A DNA stretch of 34,286 bases from CAZQEZ01 sp964592475. Lineage in GTDB: Bacteria > Bacteroidota > Bacteroidia > Cytophagales > Cyclobacteriaceae. A program made the translations under genes and the position numbers. Positions 1 to 8,800 of the stretch are shown piece by piece; position 1 is the first letter of the stretch; each line of letters opens with the position of its first letter. The DNA is taken from contig CAZQEZ010000037.1 in assembly GCA_964592475.1 (NCBI GenBank), forward strand, positions 1 to 34,286, in the 5' to 3' direction. The notes beneath the pieces were generated by a model that had not been told where the DNA came from, searched no databases, and saw nothing but the letters and a program-made list of their open reading frames with translations.

Positions 1-74
1 GTCTTCTTGTATTTACTAATAAGGATATTCCACAATAAATCATATAGAGCCAATTAAATTCACCTAATTTACAC

Positions 75-129
75 TGGCCTGTGTCAGAATGTTAGTGTTG
101 TTAAGAAAGAATGAGTACTGAACAGGCCA
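75..129. repeat. 8-bp inverted repeat, 39-nt spacer
   Basis: TGGCCTGT (75-82) and ACAGGCCA (122-129) are perfect reverse complements 39 bases apart in a stretch (1-228) where I see no gene. It could be a long-loop hairpin, a regulator site or chance. I see no transposase or target duplication around it. Confidence 0.3.
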
Positions 130-173
130 ATATTTGTCAGCTCATGAATAAAAGTATCGGTCAAATTGATCAT

Positions 174-204
174 AAAAAAACCTCCGGTAATAAAAAGCCG
201 GAGG
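174..204 (-). terminator. Rho-independent terminator of the small secreted protein gene
   Basis: The 7-bp arms CCTCCGG (181-187) and CCGGAGG (198-204) form a hairpin with a 10-nt loop. Read on the minus strand the stem is followed by a run of T (the A run at 174-180). It lies about 25 bases past the stop codon of the gene at 229-678. Confidence 0.85.
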
Positions 205-228
205 CGATAATCAAGTGTATGGATATTA

Positions 229-678
229 TTAATTAATTCTGTAAAAATTTGTGTACTCTACGTTGTCACCATCTTCAGAAACCCTTATACGATAGTAGGT
301 GGTTTGATCTACTACTTTTTTATCTTTATATCTAAATTGTAAGTCATTGTTGGCCAGTGGCCCAAATGCTTTTATTATTTCCCATTTAATAAAATTGTCT
401 TCGTTCATCACACCCCGAAGTAGATGTACCGTCTTATTTGTAAATGATTTATTAAATTTCCATTTGATATCCACGTTGTTTGCTGATTTTTTGTAATCAA
501 AATCAACAAAAGCAGTGGCTGTGTTTTTAGGTAAAAATTTTGGTGCGGCCACTTCTTTTTTTGGCTTTGAAGCTGCTGAAATTGTCTCCTTTTCAGTTCC
601 ATTATTAAGGTATGCTAATTGCGCATTAGTAATAAAAGGTGTAAACAACAGGGCTATTATAATCTTGTAACTTTTCAT
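229..678 (-). CDS. Small secreted protein, FnIII-like beta-sandwich (hypothetical)
   Basis: A 149-residue protein. The start was set at the ATG at 678, not a longer reading from 738, because it is preceded by a strong GGAAGGAAGAG ribosome site and opens a clean signal peptide (MKSYKIIIALLFTPFITNAQ, cleaved after Ala-Gln). After a Lys/Ala/Pro-rich linker (about residues 28-55) the mature domain ends in a strand pattern with TYYRIRV, EDGD and TNFYRI. This resembles the last strands of the fibronectin-III-like or 'YYRLKQVDxDG' domains often placed before type IX secretion tails in Bacteroidota, but no such C-terminal tail follows here. Probably periplasmic or extracellular. It has its own terminator and stands divergent from the next gene. 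No enzyme motif is visible, so the function is unknown. Confidence 0.65.
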   Translation of the reverse strand: MKSYKIIIALLFTPFITNAQLAYLNNGTEKETISAASKPKKEVAAPKFLPKNTATAFVDFDYKKSANNVDIKWKFNKSFTNKTVHLLRGVMNEDNFIKWEIIKAFGPLANNDLQFRYKDKKVVDQTTYYRIRVSEDGDNVEYTNFYRIN

Positions 679-783
679 CTCTTCCTTCCTTCCTTTTATT
701 ATACATACTAGAAGGGGGGAAAAAGAAACACTTAACAAGGGCTATAAGCACTCTAAAATATTACACATGCATGCCATATTATA

Positions 784-810
784 TTGTTAAGCAAAATCAT
801 GTTATTTTTG
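784..810 (+). promoter_or_regulatory. Candidate Bacteroidota promoter for the DUF3267 gene
   Basis: TATTTTTG at 803-810 fits the -7 element TAnnTTTG. A TTG at 784-786 lies 16 bases upstream as a possible -33 element, slightly short of the usual spacing. The ATG follows at 829, giving a leader of only about a dozen bases. Confidence 0.5.
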
Positions 811-828
811 CCTATTCTAGATTAGTAA

Positions 829-1398
829 ATGGAAGATTATAAGATAGTTGAAAATATTACTGAAGATGCAGGAACCGTTCAATTGAAGGTAATACCTCTG
901 GTAATATTGCTATTGGCTCTAGCAATAATGCCAATTATCATTATTTATGACATCAATCGTGTCAAATATGAATTTTTAAATCTATTGGAATGGCAAATAT
1001 TAATGCCATTAATTATCATTGGTACGGTAATTCATGAGCTATTGCATGGTATTGGGTGGATGATTGCCGGCAAAGTAGGCTGGCAAAAAATGAAATTTGG
1101 TATCAACTGGAAAGGCTTGGTACCGTACGCGCATTGTAGTCAGGCCATGCCATTGAATAAATATTTAGTTGGTGTTTTATTGCCTTATTTGCTATTAGGT
1201 TTATTGCCTTTGATAATCGGGTTATTGATGGGCGATTTTTTCCTGTTATTATCCGGAATAATTTTTAGTATAGCTGCAACTGGAGATATTTACATGGCCT
1301 GGCTTTTGCGAAAGCGAAATGCAACCGATTTGATATTGGATCACCCCAATTTGATTGGGTGTCAGATAGTAGAGAAAATAAAAAAACCCTCGGAGTAA
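829..1398 (+). CDS. DUF3267 family membrane zinc-metallopeptidase-like protein
   Basis: A 189-residue integral membrane protein of the DUF3267 (putative zincin) family. Hydrophobic segments lie at about residues 20-42, 56-80 and 110-155. The second holds the zinc signature HELLHG (residues 69-74), so H69, E70 and H73 are the expected first ligands and base. A GDIYMAWLL stretch near residue 152 supplies an acidic residue that could be the third ligand, followed by the family-typical LDHPNLIGC near residue 170. Length and motif order match small Bacteroidota members. The substrate is unknown; site-2-protease-like intramembrane cleavage is only an analogy. It is monocistronic, with its own promoter, and its last codons lie inside the metK terminator on the opposite strand. 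Confidence 0.8.
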   Translation: MEDYKIVENITEDAGTVQLKVIPLVILLLALAIMPIIIIYDINRVKYEFLNLLEWQILMPLIIIGTVIHELLHGIGWMIAGKVGWQKMKFGINWKGLVPYAHCSQAMPLNKYLVGVLLPYLLLGLLPLIIGLLMGDFFLLLSGIIFSIAATGDIYMAWLLRKRNATDLILDHPNLIGCQIVEKIKKPSE

Positions 1399-1412
1399 AT
1401 AAATTCCGAGGG
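1381..1412 (-). terminator. Rho-independent terminator of metK
   Basis: CCCTCGGA (1387-1394) pairs with TCCGAGGG (1405-1412). On the minus strand the hairpin is followed by six T (A run at 1381-1386), 19 bases after the metK stop. It overlaps the last codons of the convergent DUF3267 gene. The plus-strand side lacks a T run, so it probably acts in one direction. Confidence 0.85.
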
Positions 1413-1430
1413 GTTAAAATCTATGATAAA

Positions 1431-2738
1431 TTATAAGCCAAAAGCCTGTTTGATTTTATCTACATAATCTAATTTTTCCCAGCTAAAGAATTCAAACTCC
1501 ATATTTGTTTTCCTTCTTATTTCTTCTTTTACTTCATCGGTTTCTTTCAATTCTACAAAATTAACTTCCACAGATTTTTTGTGAGCATTTCTTCCCATAT
1601 GACCATAGGCCGCGGTTTCAGAAAAGACAGGGTTTTTTAAGCCAAATCTTTCAACAATTGCTTTTGGGCGCATGTCAAAAATTCCCTTTAATTTTTCTGC
1701 AATTTCGGCATCATTAGCATTTATTTTTGATTTGCCATAGGTATTTACGGTAAGTGATACTGGCTGAGCCACTCCTATAGCATAAGCTACCTGAACCAAA
1801 ACTTCTTCGGTAACTCCTGCAGCAACTAAATTTTTAGCAATATGACGTGAAGCATACGCTGCACTTCGGTCTACTTTAGAAGAATCTTTGCCAGAGAAGG
1901 CTCCTCCACCATGAGCACCTCTACCACCATAAGTGTCTACAATTATTTTTCTTCCGGTAAGTCCGGCATCTCCATGGGGACCACCAATCACAAATTTGCC
2001 AGTGGGGTTAATGTGGAAAATGGTATCATCGGAAAGCATTTCTGCTGGAATTACTTTTTTAACTACATGCTTGACAGTATCTTCATGTATTTTCTTAAGC
2101 ATTTCTTCATCGGCAGCTTTTTGAGCAGCAGGGCTATTATCTTTAGGTTTTACAAAATCATCGTGCTGAGTAGAAACTACTACAGTATGAACCTTTAGTG
2201 GTTTGTCGTTATCATCATACTCGATGGTAACCTGGGCCTTTGAGTCAGGCCTTAAGTATGGCATTAGTTCTGGTTGCTCTTTACGGATGCGTGCAAGTTC
2301 CTGTAACAATCGGTGAGAATAAGCCAAGGGCATCGGCATGTATTCGGGAGTTTCATTATTGGCATAGCCAAACATCATACCCTGGTCACCAGCCCCCTGA
2401 TCTTTATTTTCTGCTTCATCTACACCTCTTGCTATGTCGGGCGATTGGCTATGCAATGTTACCATTACACCACATGATTCAGCATCGAAACGGTAATCTT
2501 CACTGTTATAACCAATTTTTTTAATAGTGTCTCTTACGATATCCGGAATTTCCACGTAAGCTTTGGTGGTAACCTCACCACCTACCACCACCAGGCCGGT
2601 AGTTACAAAAGTTTCACAAGCTACACGGCTATCAGGGTCTTGAGACAGCATTGCGTCAAGGATAGCATCTGAAATTTGATCGGCCACTTTATCCGGATGG
2701 CCTTCGGAAACTGATTCTGAAGTAAATAAATAAGGCAT
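1431..2738 (-). CDS. metK: S-adenosylmethionine synthase
   Basis: Makes S-adenosylmethionine from methionine and ATP in the cytoplasm, supplying methyl groups. The 435-residue protein carries the family hallmarks in order: GHPDKVADQISDAILDAML near the N-terminus (residues 14-32), GAGDQGMMFGYA (about 115-126), GGPHGDAGLTGRKIIVDTYGG, the glycine-rich GGRGAHGGGAFSGKDSSKVD loop, and ETAAYGHMGR close to the C-terminus. It is longer than the approximately 384-residue E. coli enzyme because of an insertion of about 40 residues before the GGPHGDAG segment, common in Bacteroidota. The ATG at 2738 is followed directly by the conserved PYLFTSESV start. Transcribed alone, with a TAATTTTG -7 element upstream and a strong terminator downstream. 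No SAM riboswitch is apparent in the short leader. Confidence 0.97.
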   Translation of the reverse strand: MPYLFTSESVSEGHPDKVADQISDAILDAMLSQDPDSRVACETFVTTGLVVVGGEVTTKAYVEIPDIVRDTIKKIGYNSEDYRFDAESCGVMVTLHSQSPDIARGVDEAENKDQGAGDQGMMFGYANNETPEYMPMPLAYSHRLLQELARIRKEQPELMPYLRPDSKAQVTIEYDDNDKPLKVHTVVVSTQHDDFVKPKDNSPAAQKAADEEMLKKIHEDTVKHVVKKVIPAEMLSDDTIFHINPTGKFVIGGPHGDAGLTGRKIIVDTYGGRGAHGGGAFSGKDSSKVDRSAAYASRHIAKNLVAAGVTEEVLVQVAYAIGVAQPVSLTVNTYGKSKINANDAEIAEKLKGIFDMRPKAIVERFGLKNPVFSETAAYGHMGRNAHKKSVEVNFVELKETDEVKEEIRRKTNMEFEFFSWEKLDYVDKIKQAFGL

Positions 2739-3073
2739 TTTTATAAATATGATTTAAAAAAGTTAGACTTTCATTAATAAGTCGGCAAAATTAGCTTTTA
2801 TTCGTTTAAAAAGAAAATTTGAGCCCGGTTACCATTACAATTACCTGGGAGAGGGTAGTCTCATTAGCCAGCCGGATAATAATGCTGAACGGATAACTTA
2901 ACTTACTATCAATAAAGAACTGGAAAAGGGAACTGTTCATAGTGAAGCTGATGTTGGTTGATTTTATATCGCGGTTCAGGTTTTGCAATCTTCTTGACCT
3001 GTATTTGACATTCTACCTGAGTGTAACTGAATTTCATCTGCAGTGATTAAATTATTAGGCTTGGAAGTTTTTT
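2739..3073. other. Intergenic region between metK and the Crp/Fnr gene
   Basis: This stretch holds the metK promoter and a minus-strand reading of 60 codons (2806-2988) with no family resemblance, no ribosome site and no clear start context. I take that reading as non-coding or the tail of a decayed gene. No RNA gene, repeat or clear terminator was seen. Confidence 0.5.
2786..2793 (-). promoter_or_regulatory. Candidate -7 element of the metK promoter
   Basis: Plus-strand CAAAATTA reads TAATTTTG on the minus strand, an exact fit to TAnnTTTG, 47 bases before the metK ATG. No good TTTG -33 element lies at the usual distance, so only the -7 part is supported. Confidence 0.5.
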
Positions 3074-3751
3074 TTATTTTAAAAGCGCCATATCCCGGAT
3101 TAGAATACGCCTGCGATCAAAATTAATAATGTTCTTATCTTTGAGTTCGTTAAGCACGGTAGTCACTGTCTGGCGAGAAGTTCCTGTCAGATTAGCAATA
3201 TCCTTATGTGTGAGGTTATTTTTTATCAGGGTTTCAAAACCCACTTTCTTACCCCTTTCTTCCGCGCTGTCACGCAAAAATTCAATGATGCGTGTTCGGG
3301 CATCTTTAAAAAGTAGTGATTCAATTCGGCGTTCCATCTTTTTCAGCCGCAGCCCTATCAACTTAATGATTTTAAAATTGAGCGCTTTGTTTTCGGCCAT
3401 TAATTCGTGCATATCCTGAATAGTCAAAGGACAAATAGAGGTGTCTTCATCCAGGGCCTGGGCAAAATCGTTTCTCTTGGTTTCACCAGCCAAAGCCATT
3501 TCTCCAAATATTTCCCCTTGAGTGAGAATAGCTTTGATCACCTCTTTGCCTTCGTTTGAATAATTACCAATTTTAACCCTGCCACTTGCAATCAGGAATA
3601 TATTCTGGGAGGCATCTTCTTGTAAATAAATAAATTGATCTTTTTTGTAATGATAAAATTTGTGGGTTTCTTTCAGATGAGGGTATCTGTGAGGGCAAAA
3701 TAGTTTATATAAATCTACTTCTTCAAAATACCATATTTTGGTAGCTTCCAT
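3074..3751 (-). CDS. Crp/Fnr family transcriptional regulator
   Basis: A 225-residue regulator with the usual three parts: a cyclic-nucleotide-binding-like beta-barrel (about residues 30-118, with the GEIFGEMALAGE turn at 79-90), a long dimerisation helix (about 122-145) and a winged helix-turn-helix (about 178-218, LTHKDIANLTGTSRQTV). The phosphate-cassette Arg-Ser pair that binds cAMP in E. coli CRP is not present (KRNDFAQAL instead). The N-terminal cysteine cluster of FNR is missing too, with only C19 and C107 in the sensor part. The ligand is therefore unknown. The gene is divergent from the ECF sigma gene, and two TCAATTGA palindromes in the shared region are candidate operator sites. 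It could regulate that locus, but this is inferred from position only. Confidence 0.9.
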   Translation of the reverse strand: MEATKIWYFEEVDLYKLFCPHRYPHLKETHKFYHYKKDQFIYLQEDASQNIFLIASGRVKIGNYSNEGKEVIKAILTQGEIFGEMALAGETKRNDFAQALDEDTSICPLTIQDMHELMAENKALNFKIIKLIGLRLKKMERRIESLLFKDARTRIIEFLRDSAEERGKKVGFETLIKNNLTHKDIANLTGTSRQTVTTVLNELKDKNIINFDRRRILIRDMALLK

Positions 3752-3828
3752 AATTGCTTTGTTAATTCTTTTCTATGTTTTATACTTACTTTTGTAAAGA
3801 AAAAAGTGTTTGTTTTAGTAGTTGAAAA

Positions 3829-3876
3829 TCAATTGACTAAAATTGCAAAATAAATCAATTGATTGATCATAATTGA
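3829..3876. promoter_or_regulatory. Paired TCAATTGA palindromes and FNR-like site between divergent regulators
   Basis: TCAATTGA occurs at 3829-3836 and 3855-3862, 26 bases apart. TTGAT-N4-ATTGA (3863-3876) matches eight of ten positions of the FNR consensus TTGAT-N4-ATCAA. Between the palindromes, CAAAATAA (3846-3853) is one base off a minus-strand -7 element for the Crp/Fnr gene. The whole 3752-3965 stretch is very AT-rich, so chance matches are a real possibility. Confidence 0.35.
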
Positions 3877-3965
3877 GAAAAAGCTAATTTTTATAATTGA
3901 AAGTGTATTTATTTTTTATTTTATGAAGTATTTATTTAAATTTATGGCTTTATTAATAATAATTT

Positions 3966-4619
3966 ATGTTAGCCACAAAATCAGAAAATATTATTTTATC
4001 TGAACCTGTAGAAAAATCGGGGGTAAAAGTAGCCTTTACTAATCAATCAGACATTGAAATTTGGCGGGCTTTTAAGCAGGGCAATGAAGTGGCATTTGCA
4101 CATATTTATAATCAATATTTTACTGTACTTTACCGCTATGGCAGCCAATTTTCGCGGGATAGAAATTTTATAAAAGACGCTGTTCAGGATCTTTTCATGG
4201 AATTGCTACGTAAAAGAACCCGCTTATCCGATACCAATTCTATAAAATACTATTTATTTAAGTCGCTCAAGGTAACCATTATATCCAAGCTCAAAAGTGA
4301 AAAAATTGATTATTATGAGCAAATAGAAGGTTTTAACTTTGGCATGTCACTTTCTATTGAAGAGAAGATCATTAATTCTCAATTGGATGAAGAAAAAAAG
4401 GAACATATAGCCAGAGCCCTGGCTGGTTTGAAGAAAAAGCAACGGGAGATTATCTACTACTACTTTTTTGAAGAAATGGACCTATTGCAAATTGCTTCGC
4501 TGATGAGTTTTTCCAATCCTAAATCAGCTCAGAATTTACTTTACCGTACCCTTCATTTGTTAAAAGAAAGTCTTCAGGTTGTAACCTTGCTACACATTTA
4601 CAGAAATTTTATTTGCTAA
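3966..4619 (+). CDS. ECF-type RNA polymerase sigma factor
   Basis: A sigma-70-family extracytoplasmic-function sigma factor of 217 residues. Region 2 spans about residues 42-110 (AFAHIYNQYFTVLYRYG, then DAVQDLFMELLRKR and the IKYYLFKSLKVTIISKLK core-binding/-10 part). Region 4 spans about 145-205 (LAGLKKKQREIIYYYFFEE, then a helix-turn-helix around LLQIASLMSFSNPKSAQNLLYR). It is somewhat longer at the N-terminus than most ECF factors. It stands directly before fecR and a SusC-type transducer, the classical arrangement in which substrate binding at the outer membrane releases the sigma factor to transcribe the transporter genes. No -7 match was found in front of it. Confidence 0.92.
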   Translation: MLATKSENIILSEPVEKSGVKVAFTNQSDIEIWRAFKQGNEVAFAHIYNQYFTVLYRYGSQFSRDRNFIKDAVQDLFMELLRKRTRLSDTNSIKYYLFKSLKVTIISKLKSEKIDYYEQIEGFNFGMSLSIEEKIINSQLDEEKKEHIARALAGLKKKQREIIYYYFFEEMDLLQIASLMSFSNPKSAQNLLYRTLHLLKESLQVVTLLHIYRNFIC

Positions 4620-4691
4620 TAATTCATAAATAAGGCCTCTCCTTTGCCTCATTTTTAATAACACTCCATTAATTTTATTAAATATATAAAC

Positions 4692-4760
4692 ATGAAAAAA
4701 AATTTTAATTTTTTGATGGAAAAAATGATGCTATTGCCTTTTACTCTTGTACAGCAATGA
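4692..4760 (+). CDS. 22-residue leader ORF overlapping the fecR start
   Basis: A short reading, ATG at 4692 to TGA at 4758-4760, encodes MKKNFNFLMEKMMLLPFTLV and two Gln. Its stop overlaps the fecR ATG in the sequence ATGA (4757-4760), the typical geometry of translational coupling. It lies in the 137-base gap after the sigma gene. No homology is recognised. It could be a leader peptide setting the amount of anti-sigma factor, or a chance reading in AT-rich DNA; the exact overlap is the main support. Confidence 0.35.
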   Translation: MKKNFNFLMEKMMLLPFTLVQQ

Positions 4761-5779
4761 AATACAACAATTACGATATTGAAGATTTTCTGGCAGATGA
4801 AGATTTCATCCGCTGGGTGAAAAATAAAGGCGGTGGTCGTGCATTTTTTTTCGAAAGCTGGCTCAAAACAAATCCTGTTAACAAAGAAAAGGCACTTACT
4901 GCCAGGGAGCTTTTGCAATTAATAAAATCAGAACAACTGCAGCCCACTCAAGCTGAATTTGATCAGGTTTTTGCCAGCTTGTTAAAATATCAAAATGAGC
5001 AACAACCCATTACTGTTACAAGTACCAGGAATACTATTAATATCTGGTGGCGTTGGGCAGCCATCATTTTATTTGTTTTCAGCTTTTCATTTGTTATCAA
5101 TGAATTTTTAGAAAAGCCACCAGTGGAAATAGTACAAACTATTCAATACATTAAAAAATCAAATCCTCCAGGTCAAAGGTCACAGATACATTTACCCGAT
5201 GGTAGCAAGGTTTACCTGAATTCAGAAAGTAGTTTGGTGTATGCCGAAAATTTTGGTACTGCCAACCGGGAAATCAGGCTGCAAGGCGAAGCTTATTTTG
5301 AAGTTAAGAAAAACGATTCACTTCCCTTTATAGTTCAAACCGGTATAATCTCCACCAAAGTACTGGGTACATCATTTAATGTCAATGCACGAGACAATGC
5401 CAATGTATCGGTAGTGCTGATTGAGGGACAAGTGGAAATTCGGCAAACAGAAACTCAATTCTGGCAAGAATTTATTTTAAAGTCTGGAGAAAAAGTCATA
5501 GCCAATGATCAGGAAATTAAAACTAGCCAATATCATTACAGGGATATAGCCTGGAAAGAAGGTGTGTTAATATTTGAAGATGCCTCTTTGGCTGAAGTGA
5601 AAAATACTCTGGAACAATGGTATGGGATCAGTATTTCGATCGAGAACCGGCCTGGAGGGAAATGGAATTATAGCGGTAAATTTAAAAATACCAGTCTGGA
5701 AGTAATTCTGGAACGTATGTCTTTCACCGAAAGATTTACTTATGAAATTAATAATGATTTAGTCACTTTAAAATTTTGA
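4757..5779 (+). CDS. FecR family anti-sigma factor
   Basis: A single-pass inner-membrane regulator of 340 residues that would hold the neighbouring ECF sigma factor in check and receive the signal from the SusC-type transducer. The N-terminal cytoplasmic part (about 1-95) has the FLADEDFIRWVK motif typical of Bacteroidota FecR proteins. A transmembrane helix lies at about 97-116 (IWWRWAAIILFVFSFSFVI). The periplasmic FecR domain (about 138-235) contains HLPDGSKVYLNSES, REIRLQGEAYFEV and the TKVLGTSFNVNA segment. A C-terminal DUF4974-like STN-partner domain (about 268-340) ends at DLVTLKF. The ATG at 4757 overlaps the stop of a 22-codon leader ORF. A terminator separates it from the transducer gene. 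Confidence 0.95.
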   Translation: MKYNNYDIEDFLADEDFIRWVKNKGGGRAFFFESWLKTNPVNKEKALTARELLQLIKSEQLQPTQAEFDQVFASLLKYQNEQQPITVTSTRNTINIWWRWAAIILFVFSFSFVINEFLEKPPVEIVQTIQYIKKSNPPGQRSQIHLPDGSKVYLNSESSLVYAENFGTANREIRLQGEAYFEVKKNDSLPFIVQTGIISTKVLGTSFNVNARDNANVSVVLIEGQVEIRQTETQFWQEFILKSGEKVIANDQEIKTSQYHYRDIAWKEGVLIFEDASLAEVKNTLEQWYGISISIENRPGGKWNYSGKFKNTSLEVILERMSFTERFTYEINNDLVTLKF

Positions 5780-5799
5780 AATGCCTATGAAGCAAAAAA

Positions 5800-5827
5800 G
5801 CCGGTTAAAAAACCGGCCCTTTATTTT
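5800..5827 (+). terminator. Terminator between fecR and the SusC gene
   Basis: GCCGGTT (5800-5806) and AACCGGC (5811-5817) form a compact hairpin followed by CCTTTATTTT. A run of A precedes it, so it might also work on the other strand. A second inverted repeat follows at once: CCATCTC (5829-5835) with GAGATGG (5850-5856). It would uncouple the sigma/anti-sigma genes from the much more highly expressed transporter pair. Confidence 0.75.
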
Positions 5828-5886
5828 ACCATCTCCTAATTGGCGTTCTGAGATGGCTATTGTTTAACTAAAATCTATACAAAGTT

Positions 5887-8800
5887 ATGAAAAACAAATT
5901 ACTATCATTAGTAAAGATGACACTATTTTACTCGTTTGTAGGTGTGGTTTTGCAGGCTTTAGTACTCAATGTACTACTAGCCAATCCTAACAACGCACAG
6001 GATTTTCGCAGTGTAAAGGAAGTTTATCTGGATGTGAATTTTCAGCATACACCCATAAAAGAAGTTTTCAGTGTCCTTGAGCATAAAACCGGTTTTTCCT
6101 TTGGCTATGATGAAAAGCACCTGAACGACAATGTGACAATTGATCTTCGTGTCAGGAATAAGTCAATGGAGTTTATTCTGATCGAGATTTCCAAAAAAGC
6201 TTCTTTACGTTTTCGTCAGGTCAATAATGACATTGATGTGAAAAGTGAAAAACGTAAAACAAAGGTTGAGCCGGCGATTGAAATTATCCAAACCCGTACT
6301 ATTTCCGGTAGGGTAACGGCCAACGATAGCGGTGAAGGATTGCCAGGCGTTAACGTGGTAGAAAAGGGCACTACCAATGGAACGGTTACTGACATTCAGG
6401 GCAACTACAATATCAGTGTATCTGAAGGTGCAACTTTAGTATACAGCTCTGTAGGATATACATCAGAGGATGTTGAAGTTGGCAATCGATCAGTAATAGA
6501 CCTTGTGATGGTTCAAGATATACAACAACTGCAGGAATTAGTAGTAGTTGGATACGGGACAGTCAAAAAGAGTGATTTAACAGGGTCGGTATCTTCAGTT
6601 AAAGCAGAAGAACTAACTGCTTATCCGGCAATTGATGCAGTGCAGGCTTTACAAGGCAGAGCTGCAGGTGTGCAAATCACTGCCAATAATGGTGAACCGG
6701 GAGCTGATTATAAAGTGAGGGTTCGAGGTGGTACCTCTATTAATGCCAGCAGTGACCCTATCTATGTTGTGGATGGATTTGTGGGGGGAGCTTTACCTCC
6801 ACCTGAAGATATTGCCAGTATAGAAGTACTAAAAGATGCTTCAGCTACAGCTATTTATGGTTCAAGAGGAGCTAATGGCGTAATTATGGTGACTACCAAA
6901 AGAGGTAAAGTAGGTCAAACTAACATTGACTTCAATGCATCTTATTCAATGCAAAATGAAATCAATAGACTAAATCTATTAAATAAAGAACAATTTACCA
7001 ATTACATTCAGGATACCAATCCTGGTTTTACACCACTGGATGGTAATACTGATTGGCAGGATGAAATTTTTACCACGGGAAATATCCAAAACTATCAATT
7101 GGGCATATCCGGTGGTAGTGAAAACATAAGCTATTACATTTCCGGTACTTATTTCGATCAGGAAGGTGTAATTATTAATTCCGGCTTTAAAAGATATTCA
7201 GTTACCAGTAACCTGGATATACAGGCTTCAGATAAACTTAAAATTGGGCTCAATTTGTTTGCTCGAAGAACTAGTCAAAACGGTGCCCGTACCCAGGAAG
7301 GGTCTGGTGGAGTAACGAATTCCGGAGTTGTTGCAGCAGCCTTTAAGTTTGGCCCTGATCAACCGATCCGCGATGCCAATGGAAATTATACCATTGCCAG
7401 ATTAAGTGATGCGCACGACAATGCAGTAGCAGTAGCTACAGAATTCATTGATGAAAGTGTGATAGATCGATTTCAGGGAAATGTTTTTGCTGAATATGAA
7501 ATCCTTAACAATCTTACCTTCAAAACTACTTTTGGTTTAAGCGCCAACAATGACAGAAGAGGTGAGTTCGTTCCCACATTACTACAGGGAGGCGCAGGTG
7601 TAGGAGGTGATGGAAGAATAAATTCTAATAAAAATTCTTTATTGCTAAATGAAAATTATCTTACCTATACCGGAACCATTGGAGTGCATAATTTTTCAAT
7701 TTTAGGCGGTTATTCTTACCAGCATTCTCGAGATGAAGATTGGGGCGGTAGGGGCCAGGGCTTTCCTACCAATGCAGGTCAATATTGGGATCTTGATGCC
7801 TCAGCTGTATGGCAAGCACCTAATTCCAGACTTACTGAATGGGACCTATCTTCTTATTTTACCCGCTTCAATTATGCTTTTAAGGACAAGTACTTATTTA
7901 CATTTACTGCACGATATGATGGCTCATCTGTATTTAGTGAAGGGAATAAATGGGCTTTCTTTCCTTCCGGTTCGTTTGCCTGGATGATGTCAGATGAAGC
8001 CTTCATGGAAAATTTAGGCTTGGTAAGCAACTGGAAATGGAGAGTAAGCTACGGCCTTACTGGAAACAGAGGTATTTCACCATACGAAACATTAGCTGCA
8101 TTAGGCAATGCCTTAACTATAGTAAATGGAGAGCCAGTGAATGCATTAGCTCCCGAATCAGTGGCCAATCCAGACCTTACGTGGGAAACGACAGCTCAAA
8201 TTAATGTTGGCTTGGATTTAGGTTTATTCCAGGATAGAGTGCAATTAACTTCTGATTATTATATCATGAATACCAGAGACTTATTGTTTAATTTGCCTCT
8301 TCCAGAATATTCTGGGTATAGTAATCAGCTAAAGAATATTGGCGCAGTAGAAAACAAAGGATTTGAGTTTAGTTTCAACACCCGTAATTTGGTAGGCGAA
8401 TTTAAGTGGAACAGTGGTTTTAATTTATCGGCTAATCGTATTAAAGTTGAAGAATTACCAGATGGTAATGATATATTTTATCGATCAGGTCCAGGCCATA
8501 TGGTAGGGTTGGGTGATACCCAGGTATTAAGAGAAGGAGAACCTGTGGGAGTATTTTATGGCTTTGTTTATGATGGTTTATACCAGGAAAATGACGATTT
8601 TCTTCCCGGAGGCGGATTTGAACAGGAAGCAGGAGGAGAAAAATTCAAAGATCTGGATGACAATGGAGAATTGAACAACAATGACAGAACCATCATTGGC
8701 GATCCAAATCCTGATTATATCTTTGGTTTCAATAATGATTTCCTCTGGAAAGGTTTTGATTTAAATATATTTTTCCAGGGTTCTCAAGGCAATGATATTT

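Noticed and set aside
85..172. 29-codon minus-strand ORF (MINLTDTF...) near the window start
   Set aside because: It has no signal, no ribosome site and no neighbours supporting it. It also overlaps the inverted repeat at 75-129.
1911..2524. Plus-strand readings inside metK
   Set aside because: They lie fully antisense to a highly conserved gene and have no independent support.
2739..2800. SAM riboswitch in front of metK
   Set aside because: The leader after the candidate -7 element is only about 40 bases and shows no conserved riboswitch helices.
2806..2988. 60-codon minus-strand reading upstream of metK
   Set aside because: It has no ribosome site, signal or family resemblance, and it lies across the metK promoter side. 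It is more likely chance or debris.
4634..4660. AGGC/GCCT hairpin with T run after the sigma factor gene
   Set aside because: The stem is only four or five pairs, too weak to call a terminator.
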